DNA of 64,000 nucleotides from Bacteroidales bacterium (GTDB lineage Bacteria; Bacteroidota; Bacteroidia; Bacteroidales; WCHB1-69): NCBI GenBank assembly GCA_017525245.1, contig JAFXTE010000018.1, positions 1 to 64,000 of the forward strand, read 5' to 3'. Shown piece by piece: positions 48,001 to 53,700 of this stretch (position 1 is its first letter; each line of letters starts with the position of its first letter). The notes under the pieces were generated by a model. It saw only the letters and a program-made list of their open reading frames with translations, ran no database searches and was not told where the DNA came from. The position numbers and the translations under genes were made by a program.

Positions 48001-48102
48001 GACAATGAAGTGGATCTCAGCGCTTTCGCCGACGGAGTCTATACGCTGCGCATAGAGCTGCCCGAAGGTGTTGTCATCCGGAAAGTAATCAAAATCCGAT
48101 AG
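39004..48102 (+). CDS. Giant C10-peptidase-like T9SS surface protein with Cys-to-Ser active site
   Basis: A 3032-residue exported protein. Signal peptide about 1-20; streptopain-type propeptide about 21-150; C10 (SpeB-like) fold about 158-385 with GPLLTTKWGYGQYYN, HVNTGSVATAMGQMIHYW and GHASVCDGYDANDYFHFNWGW. Catalytic His337 is present, but the nucleophile site, normally GCVATA, reads GSVATA (Ser187, codon AGC at 39562-39564). Then two related modules of about 170 residues (637-810 and 906-1080) beside fibronectin-like segments; two beta-helix domains opening VTTTGAG...DGSSWANA (about 1138-1620 and 1630-2095); Cys-rich repeats ACDSYTWN...GCDSIVTLHL (about 2100-2515 and near 2780-2860); fibronectin-like domains (about 2593-2775); and a T9SS type-A sorting domain (about 2960-3032, LTLYPNPTSG). 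Likely an adhesin or binding scaffold. Confidence 0.9.
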   Translation: MKRTVIPFCISMLMAALAVAGPITPKQARTVALNFMSRTVPTVTKSSSCQLAYAEAGQQDGDTLFYVFNVGGGFAIVAADDAVTPILGYSPDGHFDPQNIPENCRAWLQGYADVIAQVRAQQVVPLPDMAAKWDALLSEDAASHALTPKSGNSVGPLLTTKWGYGQYYNAFCPIDTASIDGHVNTGSVATAMGQMIHYWGWPATGKGTNTYTDETYGQLSVDFGATTYNYNLMPDSLTSATSAEQRDEVAKLLYHCGVATNMGYDNYYESYTLPHNARIALNNHFDYEVHFALRYYQYSYMGGIPSTVYLYDGQEWTDLIKSALNEDIPVFYFGGGHASVCDGYDANDYFHFNWGWSGYADGYFALDALNPIGYNFNSNDALLIAVPRNGTVSPVASLTGDDEVLLLNTDGITTANVDSSIVVGQAMAFNNLDFRTSSSDDAFGSISTYSHANHSQLVLAPAHSGNQLFVEVLSYSGNQNKARIFDGTDTTGVQLLDVSSTSSIGAMALSTTGSITIDYIGNLSQNGFSLRVTEMACSPMVYDLDYEIRGYDSVSLTWKVLDDLLWAEHDFGYQIEYGPHGFMLGTGVVVNASSSPFTLYHLNAETTYDAYLSYTCVNGSTFTVDPITFKTLPLSECYDPIGNGTNNKNTYLTSAYSWVQHIYTAEELLAAGLSAGQEISILWLQYTGDVLPSRLLSVFMTNTNKTGFSNVYDWLNMESMTNVYPETATTFVSTYPDNWFPLVLSNPFVWDGHSNLAIAYTNNSGGTINATGYFYSNYNNEYRTLYYSGSNPITGTPSGQRNSYRPNIKLCSPISCMAPAGLEATILSRHQIRLDWNRMYQENTWNMEYGPAGFVPGTGTMVIVNDNPTITFSQLAVGAYDFYLQADCGNGETSDWVKVSVAMGDYDCAQIGTSTYYSTTQFPIGYSSSQKYSYVQQLFTAAELSAQGLSAGDNIVSLSFPYSGTPQTKSSVSVWLGHTSKNNMNDNNWIAPTDMQKVYNGTVHLADDWAVIQFEVPFVWDGVSNMVVAFLNNSGTDNGSFLSYQHYNYQKTLYKFNSSPVNLNNPGTPTITDYRNNIRFCKSNACILRRDVEVALLEGDTFNFYGNMISEQGVYGHRWYVNPECDSLVVLHISVRNIIFVTTTGAGSHDGTSWANAMELQEAMNAAATNINKTTYLYVKKGTYLGNTSSSNSFEIKANVRAYGGFNGNEPVTFDLNSRTQANMDQTILFGSNSRRVLYQSADFNEATATIFDGFMIRGGTANTDGEGGAAYIRKFCTLQNCKITANNATISGSENNITRSGVAVYNNGGTLSNCEIYNNTVTLSGSGSGYIVNGVGVYNSNGIIDGCNIHHNTAVFDGVGNNWNVYGGGIYDYQNSEIRNTSVMSNSASQGGGIYNYGYYPNYDDSSEVRVTNCIISNNTSSAAGGGVYSGAYSSAFFHPNVKAAFTQCVFGNNAAGGEGGGVYNNCLEISFIACDIVRNSAMNGGGGVYTTVDCPLCNCIVWGNKVGASDNQLATANNKYFTMESSAVQGGYSGAITLESENTGSGIGYPNFTNPTTEAGVDANNAIGDWTLQQGSVCANMGNNSFVEDIATDLGGNTRIQQGCADIGAYESGYDMAFTLHPQAGSNILYVTTTGAGLQDGSSWANATPNLQYAMDMAMRYEPTATVWVAQGTYTVGKTLIAQPNVAVYGGFEGIEPYTYDLNQRDFTANTTILDGDSAYCVLNMSCPFAAADSSLFDGFSFTNGYSITPTSDNNISSASAAFLLANIEMRYCIFKNSLFSNTGNGYQPNVAVYAKECIFDNCTFSDNDGYGLYGIGVTVRNCIAEHNNHYGIRARGNSLVENCVLQYNRSGLSIGGGKAVGCTIQENGIGFGYIFHDNYSVSSSDAQIINSNIINNRTNGLSASGGLYENLNISNNSVVRTSVYTYFGGVRAQNHARFINCNIVNNFVSRGSYSSFNEIYGGVYNYTSDNEYTNCIIWGNRLDNNYENNISGDGTFSYCAIEGGHDGIANINLAADNDGTDSSAAYVRFVNPTATAGVTTQDSVDYRLNDGSACINMGNPNTTSLNLPTYDLGGSLRIKQNHIDIGAYEYGDVNYLTLNDTICLGESFFYNDYFVFPETPGMFRDTLIYNQDGMDYIANLNLMVNETYNITVEETICEGDTFYFNGQPRTTTGFFTAYLQSSFGCDSTVTLHLIVNPILHNNFNQTACDSFTWNQTTYYTTGDYTQTFEAVTGCDSIVTMHLTVNPSTASDDYLTLCRNTLPYNYHGMPIPTTTPEYDTVPVTLSTVHNCDSVVTLHLHIVDVIATEFSETACDSYTWNGTTYTSGGDKVQTFTAANGCDSIVTLHLTINPSVTELVEVTACDSYTWNDSVYTQSGDYTQSFTTVHGCDSIVTLHLTIHPSVTELVEVTACDSYTWNDSVYTTSGDYVQTLTTVNGCDSIVTLHLTINNSVIINEYLTICENDLPYHYVNGQIDTIIDSANSSLSIFHYQFSTILGCDSTIALHVTVIPAFTPEITVTGTLSPCVTSSATLAVNGNYNSYLWSNGETTPTITVNEAGYYVVTATDANGCQGISEPIQLGVSELITETPSICMVGVENNHNLVVWEELSDPDVAGYQIYRENDMANVFEPLTVVPAGSSNAYEDVTADPSVRAYRYKIAAMDSCGGETPMSAYHKTVHLTINQGIGNSWNLIWTPYEGFEYASYNIYRGTANNNLQLIQTMPATLTSFTDNNPGSDVLFYQIEAVMAESCVQHTRDVTHTGVRSNIAYNGVAVYAEESLTACESYDWNGQVLTENGNYVQTLVSELGYDSVVTLHLTLLHPEHMSFVIERCESFTPTWADGYSQTYTESGVYTHSYEDANGCTETDTLYLTITEPPVVDFGGSIHIQQGETAHIYDHLGGNPNWFYVWNNGMEGSSIEVSPSVTTTYTVVVYTDGTFSCYTTATVTVVVTTGVSDYEMEELTLYPNPTSGMVFIDRENVLSVAVLDKTGRLLAIQRNDNEVDLSAFADGVYTLRIELPEGVVIRKVIKIR
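46069..46091. repeat. Coding palindrome VTELVEV, copy 1
   Basis: GTGACT and AGTCAC flank GAGCTTGTCGA, giving a 23-bp imperfect palindrome that encodes the peptide VTELVEVT in the giant protein. The second copy lies exactly 147 bases (49 codons) downstream, one protein repeat unit away. Confidence 0.8.
46216..46238. repeat. Coding palindrome VTELVEV, copy 2
   Basis: Identical 23-bp palindrome to that at 46069, in the next 49-residue protein repeat. Confidence 0.8.
46454..46495 (+). repeat. Heptamer array inside the giant protein gene
   Basis: Six units (ATTCTTC, ATTATCA, ATTTTCC, ATTATCA, ATTCTCC, ACTATCC), 42 bases and therefore frame-neutral. They encode the SSLSIFHYQFSTI stretch, which looks unlike the equivalent part of sibling repeats. 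Confidence 0.8.
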
Positions 48103-48113
48103 CGGAAGGAATC

Positions 48114-48698
48114 CTATCCTATTCCGTAATACATGACAAAACCAACCACGCCTGCCAGCACTATCAGCAGGATGGGGTTGGTTTTCCATTTCAGGGAGGC
48201 GAGGAAAGCGGTAGTAAAAAGCCCGATGCTGAGGAAAAACTGCAACGGATTTTCCGCATAGGAGCCGAAAGTTTCCGTATTGACCAACAATACGGCGGCA
48301 GCGGCAATCAGTCCGATGACCGTCAGCTTCAGCACCGACATCACGGTCTTAACCACAGGATGGTCCTTGTATTTCAACAGGAAACGACTGACAATCAGCA
48401 TCAGCAGGAACGGCAGCAAAATCACGGAGAAGGAGGCCAAGAACGCGCCCGCCACGCCCCAAATCGGGTCGTAACCCGCATTAACCACAGAAGTGTAGCC
48501 CGCGTAGGTGGCCACGTTGATGCCGATGGGTCCCGGTGTGATTTGGCTGGTAGCCACAATGTCGGTAAATTCGGCCATTGTCATCCAACCGTTCTTCTCC
48601 ACCACCTCGTTCTGGATGAGGGCGATCATGGCATAGCCGCCCCCGAAGTTGAAGATGCCGATTTTGCAGAACGTATAGAACAGTTTCCAGAAAATCAT
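48114..48698 (-). CDS. Chromate-transporter-family protein, subunit 2
   Basis: A 194-residue membrane protein, a half-size CHR-family member: IFNFGGGYAMIALIQNEVV and FTDIVATSQITPGPIGINVATYAGY are the conserved FGGGYAMI and Q-x-TPGP motifs. Short-chain CHR proteins act as pairs; this one overlaps the upstream half by 4 bases (ATGA). Transport of chromate/sulfate is the named family activity, but the true substrate here is unknown. It converges on the giant surface gene with 11 bases between the stops. Confidence 0.92.
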   Translation of the reverse strand: MIFWKLFYTFCKIGIFNFGGGYAMIALIQNEVVEKNGWMTMAEFTDIVATSQITPGPIGINVATYAGYTSVVNAGYDPIWGVAGAFLASFSVILLPFLLMLIVSRFLLKYKDHPVVKTVMSVLKLTVIGLIAAAAVLLVNTETFGSYAENPLQFFLSIGLFTTAFLASLKWKTNPILLIVLAGVVGFVMYYGIG

Positions 48699-49246
48699 GG
48701 CTGCACCTCCTTCTTTTCCAGATATTTACCATAAACAAAACCGCCAATGCCAGCCACTAAAATCACCCAAATCGGGGAAATTCCGAGCAGCCATATCAGG
48801 AGGGTGGCGACCACGGGAATCCAGAAATTGTAACGGGAGATTTTCGCGGTTTTGGCCATGCGGAACACCGGTGCGGCAATGAGCGCGACCACCACCGGTC
48901 GCACTCCCTTGAAGACAGCCTCAACGACCGCATTTCCCTGCAAATAGTGTAAACCCATCGCGAGAGCGAGAATAATCAGAATCGGTACAAGAATGTTGCC
49001 GACTATGGAGAATATCGCTCCGGGCACGCCACGCAGCCGCCATCCCACATGCACGGCCATGTTCGCGGCGAAAATCCCCGGCATCGTCTGCGACAAGGCG
49101 ATGATGTCCATGAACTCTTCGCTCGTCAGCCAGTGATGACGATCCACCAACTCCTTCTCCATCAGCGGAATCATAGCGTAACCGCCACCGAGCGTGAAGG
49201 TTCCTATCTTAAAAAAAGACCAGAAAAGCTGCAATAACGAGACCAT
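48695..49246 (-). CDS. Chromate-transporter-family protein, subunit 1
   Basis: A 183-residue half-size CHR protein with four to six helices: FKIGTFTLGGGYAMIPLMEKELV and MDIIALSQTMPGIFAANMAVHVGWRLRG (TMPG instead of the TPGP of its partner). First gene of a two-gene operon with a -7 box 21 bases upstream. The pair probably forms one heterodimeric anion transporter. Confidence 0.92.
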   Translation of the reverse strand: MVSLLQLFWSFFKIGTFTLGGGYAMIPLMEKELVDRHHWLTSEEFMDIIALSQTMPGIFAANMAVHVGWRLRGVPGAIFSIVGNILVPILIILALAMGLHYLQGNAVVEAVFKGVRPVVVALIAAPVFRMAKTAKISRYNFWIPVVATLLIWLLGISPIWVILVAGIGGFVYGKYLEKKEVQP

Positions 49247-49267
49247 TACTCTTCTTCATTTGCGCGG

Positions 49268-49275
49268 CAAAGATA
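49268..49275 (-). promoter_or_regulatory. -7 box of the CHR pair
   Basis: TATCTTTG on the minus strand, 21 bases before the start codon. Confidence 0.6.
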
Positions 49276-49355
49276 CGATTTCCTGTGGAATCCTGGAGAC
49301 TTGCCGTTGACGCGCCTTTGCATATTTTGCGTTTCTACGGTTGTAAACTGAATAA

Positions 49356-49404
49356 TTTTCGTATTTTCGCCACCGAAATATTAACCCGATTTTTTCACCA
49401 AACC
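49356..49404 (+). repeat. Direct repeat DR1 (promoter copy before the nuclease gene)
   Basis: A 49-bp sequence repeated at 50652-50701 with a few mismatches and one indel; shared core AAATATTAACCCGA and TTTCACCAAACC. It holds the -7-like word TATTTTCG (49362-49369) and ends 8 bases before the nuclease start codon. Confidence 0.85.
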
Positions 49405-49412
49405 AAGAGAAA

Positions 49413-50648
49413 ATGAAAACAACAAAAACCAATCTTATTGTTACTCAAGACGAATCTTCTTTTGTCGGCGACTTGAAAATAATCGTCGGTTCGGCGCGTG
49501 AATATAGCTACCGTGCGGCAAATCTGATGCAGGTAGTCAGCAACTGGCTGGTTGGATGGCGCATTGTGGAACAAGAACAGCATGGCAGCAAACGTGCCGA
49601 GTATGGCAAACACGTCATTGAGCTTGCCTCGAAAGCGTTAACAGAAGAGTTTGGTCGCGGATACTCGGAATCTGCTTTACGCAATTCAAGAAGATTTTAT
49701 TTAGAATTCAAGGCCTTACAAGTACAATCAGCACTTCCTGCCGATTTCCAACACCAACTGGATAAGATTCAGCAGACGCTATTTGCTGAATCTAAAATCA
49801 AACTGCCGATAATTCAGCAAACGCCATTTGCTGAATTGGAAACAACAAAATCTTCAATTCATCCAACGTCAGTGGCTGAATCTGAGATGGCCATCCCTTT
49901 ATATCCTCAACTATCATGGATGCACTATGAGCGGTTAATGCGCGTGCCCGACCTCAATGCCCGACAATGGTATATGACGGAGGCCGTTTTGCAACAGTGG
50001 GATTATAGGACTTTGAAACGCAACATTGACACGCAGTACTATTACCGTCTCATGCAAACTCCTGATGCAAAGAAGCCGACGGTTGTGGACGAGATGTTGC
50101 AACTGACGGCCGATTATCAGAAAGAGAAATCCGCATTTGTGAAGAATCCGATGCTGGTGGAGTTCCTTGGTCTAAACCAAGATGCCTCCCTCACGGAAAC
50201 CGAGTTGGAAACATCTCTCTTAGATCATCTTCGAAACTTCCTCATGGAATTGGGAAAGGGTTACGCCTTTGTGACCCGTCAGCAACACATCCATACGGAA
50301 GACGACGACTATTACATTGATCTTGTATTTTACAACTACATTCTTAAATGCTTCATTTTGATTGACTTGAAGACTACTAAGGTCAGTTACCAGGATGTAG
50401 GGCAAATGGATATGTACTTGAAAATGTTTGACACTTACAAACGTGGTGAGGGCGACAATCCCACTATTGGCATTATCCTTTGTGCAGAAACCAATGCGGA
50501 TGTGGCACGATTCTCAACGTTAGCGACAAACAAGCAATTGTATGCGGCCAAGTATTTGACTTACATGCCTACAAAGGAGGAACTCCGCCGCGAGATTGAA
50601 CGGCAAAAGGAACTCTTCATGCTCCAACAAAACAATCCGGACGATTGA
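49413..50648 (+). CDS. YhcG/DUF1016-type PD-(D/E)XK nuclease
   Basis: A 411-residue protein. The N-terminal DUF1016 domain (about 18-115: IIVGSAREYSYRAANLMQVVSNWLVGWRIVEQEQ, YGKHVIELASKALTEEFGRGYSESALRN) is followed by a linker of three 15-residue repeats (119-163), then LSWMHYERLMRV and a C-terminal PD-(D/E)XK nuclease core with DDYYIDLVFYN and LIDLKTTKVSYQDVGQMDMYLKMFD. The catalytic pattern is D...D-L-K rather than the commoner E-L-K. Such proteins are linked to defence and mobile DNA, but the exact role is unknown. Two hand-counted 60-base lines (49681, 50281) give 35% and 37% GC, well below many neighbours. It is bracketed by direct repeats DR1 and DR2. Confidence 0.9.
   Translation: MKTTKTNLIVTQDESSFVGDLKIIVGSAREYSYRAANLMQVVSNWLVGWRIVEQEQHGSKRAEYGKHVIELASKALTEEFGRGYSESALRNSRRFYLEFKALQVQSALPADFQHQLDKIQQTLFAESKIKLPIIQQTPFAELETTKSSIHPTSVAESEMAIPLYPQLSWMHYERLMRVPDLNARQWYMTEAVLQQWDYRTLKRNIDTQYYYRLMQTPDAKKPTVVDEMLQLTADYQKEKSAFVKNPMLVEFLGLNQDASLTETELETSLLDHLRNFLMELGKGYAFVTRQQHIHTEDDDYYIDLVFYNYILKCFILIDLKTTKVSYQDVGQMDMYLKMFDTYKRGEGDNPTIGIILCAETNADVARFSTLATNKQLYAAKYLTYMPTKEELRREIERQKELFMLQQNNPDD
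49767..49901 (+). repeat. Three in-frame 45-bp palindrome-bearing repeats in the nuclease linker
   Basis: Units start at 49767, 49812 and 49857. In the second, AATTCAGCAAA (49811-49821) is perfectly complementary to 49827-49837; in the first, AGATTCAGCA (49765-49774) pairs with 49784-49793. The third is degenerate. The peptides read IQQTLFAES, IQQTPFAEL and IHPTSVAES. Confidence 0.85.
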
Positions 50649-50651
50649 CAT

Positions 50652-50701
50652 TTTTCGTGTCTTCGCCCCCAAAATATTAACCCGAATTATTTCACCAAAC
50701 C
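50652..50701 (+). repeat. Direct repeat DR2 (promoter copy after the nuclease gene)
   Basis: A 50-bp near-copy of DR1, starting 3 bases after the nuclease stop codon and about 70 bases before the second FISUMP gene. Its -7 word has decayed to TGTCTTCG. Confidence 0.85.
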
Positions 50702-50714
50702 TCAAAGAATACAG

Positions 50715-50737
50715 GACGTAAAATTTTGCATCTCTGC
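50715..50737. repeat. Degenerate GTAGAGACG-type palindrome
   Basis: GACGTAAAATTTTGCATCTCTGC resembles the CAAAATTTTG-centred palindromes at 34880 and 55428 but has decayed arms. Confidence 0.5.
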
Positions 50738-50769
50738 AAAGTGACATCAGAACAATAGTAATCACAAAT

Positions 50770-53700
50770 ATGAAAAAAATTACAACTTTAATCATCCTCC
50801 TGCTCTGTGCAACCACCCTTTTCGCGCAGGCACCGGAGAAGTTCTCCTACCAAGCGGTAGTGAGAAATGCCAGCAACGCATTAGTCACCGACGCGCAGGT
50901 GGGCGTGCGCGTGAGCATCCTGCAAGGAAGCGCATCTGGCAATGCTGTCTATGTGGAGACGCACTCCGCGAACGCCAACGCCAACGGCCTGCTGACTGTG
51001 GAGATCGGCGGCGGTTCAGTGCAGCAAGGCGTTTTCGCCGACATTGACTGGGCGAACGGACCTTATTTTCTAAAGACAGAGACCGACCCGAATGGCGGTA
51101 GCAGCTACACAGTTACGAGTACGCAGCAGCTGTTGAGCGTGCCGTATGCGCTGTATGCGAAGGAGGCGGGAAACGTTCCACAGAATGTCGGCGAATTAAC
51201 GAATGATGCGGGTTACCTCACCGACTACACCGAAACCGATCCGCAGTTCAATGCTTGGGACAAGGACTACAATGATTTGATTAACACACCAGAAATCCCC
51301 ACTATTCCTAATAACGTAAGCACGTTCATTAATGATGCTGGTTATATTACGATGGATTCTGTGCCTACGATTCCTACCAACGTGAGCACTTTCACGAACG
51401 ATGCGGGGTATATCACGCAAGCCGATGTGCCCGGATCATTGGATATTCCCACCAATGTTAGTGCTTTTGTTAATGACGCGGGGTATATTACCAGCAATGA
51501 TATTCCTGATATTCCGGCGGTGCCGACAAATGTGAGCCAGCTGAACAACGATGCGGGTTACATTACGATGAATTCCATACCTACAGGATTGGCAGGCAGC
51601 AACACGGGTGATATTATGTACTGGGATGCCGCTACGAGTACGTGGATCATGATGCCGGCGGGCAGTTCTGGTCAAGTGCTGACCGTGGAGAATGGCGTTC
51701 CCGTGTGGGCGAACCTTCCGGAATACGCCACGATGACATTACCTCCGACCGTGACCACCTCCGCTCCTTCCGAGGTGACGCAAGCGTCGGCCTTGTGCGG
51801 TGGTGTGGTGACCAATGACGGCAATGTGCAGCTCACCGCTTGCGGTGTCTGCTGGAGTACCCATCATTTCCCGACAGTCGCGGATGCACATACAGAAAAC
51901 GATTTGACAGTCAGTGCGTTCACGTCTCATATCGAAGGACTGGCCCACAACACCACCTACTATGTCCGTGCATACGCCTCCAACAGCGTGGGTACCACCT
52001 ACGGCGCGGAGATGACGTTCACCACGGCGGACATTCCTTCCGGCAGTGTGACCATGCCCGCCCCCTGCTCTGCCGACACCAACACCACGTGGCATCCGAC
52101 CCTCGGTTCTGGCAGCACCCTTTGCGCCGGCACTGACAGTGTGGAACTGACCCTGAACAACTACCAGTACGGCGGCATTCAGTGGCAGTATTCTTTGGAT
52201 ACGGTCTCTTGGTTCGACATTTCGGGTGCTACTTCCTCCCATCTGACCTATTTCCCCGAACAGACTCAGTTTGTCAGGGCGGCAGTCTCGTACGCTAACT
52301 GCCCGACGGAGTATTCGGCGGTAAAGTTGCTGCAGAAAGCTCCTTTGGCGTATGCGGGCATCTCGCGGACGGTCAGCAATGGCGATACCGTGCATTTGCA
52401 GGCTAATACAGAGGAAGGTGCAACGGGTAGCTGGCAGATTCTGCAGGGTACAAACGGTCTTTTCACGAATGCTTCCGCTCCCGACACCAAGTTCTATGGT
52501 TCAGACTCGCTTTATCGTTTACGATGGACATTGACCAACAGTTGCGGTGTCAGTTCTGATGACATCAGCGTGCGTTATGTGCAGACGGTCTTGAGCGATA
52601 AGGTGGTGATGGTCGATACCACGGACATCATCTTCAGCGATTCGGCACAGATGGCGCAGGGTTTCTACATGATCTCTTTCAGCGACCCGAATATTGTGAT
52701 TGGCGACTCCACCATTCTGGTCAGCTTGATCAACGGCGGTTTTCTGCGCCGGGTCGATTCCTGGTCGATGAGCAATGACACCACCTACGCCATGTACACC
52801 TCGCAGGCCACGTTGGTTGACATGCTGCAAAGCGGGGTGATCCAGCTCGGAGATATCTCTGGAGTGAACGCTGTGGACAGCACCGAGCAGAACGCACCGG
52901 AACAAAATGTGAGGGTGCTCGACCATATCCCCACTCGTGAAGAGTTGCGCTCAAATCCCTCCTTGACCAGAAGCGGCACGGTGTTTGTGTTGCGGGCGGA
53001 TATGGAACAGCCCGACGGCAGCCGCATTAACTTACTGCATAGAAGCGGCTCACAAGACGGTACAGATGTGACCAACGAAGTGGAATTCAATAAGATAAGT
53101 TGGTTCGGGACAAAGAACCTCTCGGATTTTGATATTTCTCTTGAAAATCTTGATTTTGACTGGAAAGTCAAGCCAACATTGACGTATGATTTGAGTCAAC
53201 AATGCTTGAAATTCGGCATCTATAATGCAAATTTCACACTGACGGCGGATTTGGTCTCTTTTGTGACGGCCAGCGGTCAGTTGAATATTGTGGATTGGGA
53301 CATCGTCAAGGGTACAGTGCTTTTTGCCATTCCAATCGCTGGAGTCCCCATTCCGTTTGATTTGGATTACGGCATTAATTTCGGTTTGCAAGGTTCGTTG
53401 GACATCACGGAGACGATGCGGCACAGGCTCACGGCTACAGCATCGTTTACCAGGGGGGTGCGCTATTACGTGAAAACTGACAACTATGAGTTGGACAAAA
53501 ACCAAAGTGGCAACACGAACATCGAGCTCGTTTCCGACAACACTGTGATCACGGCGGATTTGAAGGCTACCATAGCCGCATACGGACATCTTAAACTGCT
53601 TTTGTTGGCGGGTCCCCGTTTCCAGATGGGTTATACGGCCAAAATCAAGTATTGTCATAGTATGCCTCCCAGTACACATTCCGCTTGGAAGGGTAACATC

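Noticed and set aside
48103-48130. Terminator hairpin between the giant gene and the CHR pair
   Set aside because: Only a short CGGAA/TTCCG pairing is visible, without a T-run on either strand.
49304-49336. Further GTAGAGACG-type palindrome
   Set aside because: Only GACGC...GCGTTTCTAC resembles the family; the arms no longer pair well enough to call.
49413-50648. Nuclease as part of a restriction-modification or retron defence operon
   Set aside because: No methyltransferase, specificity subunit, reverse transcriptase or toxin-antitoxin partner is adjacent; it stands alone between direct repeats.
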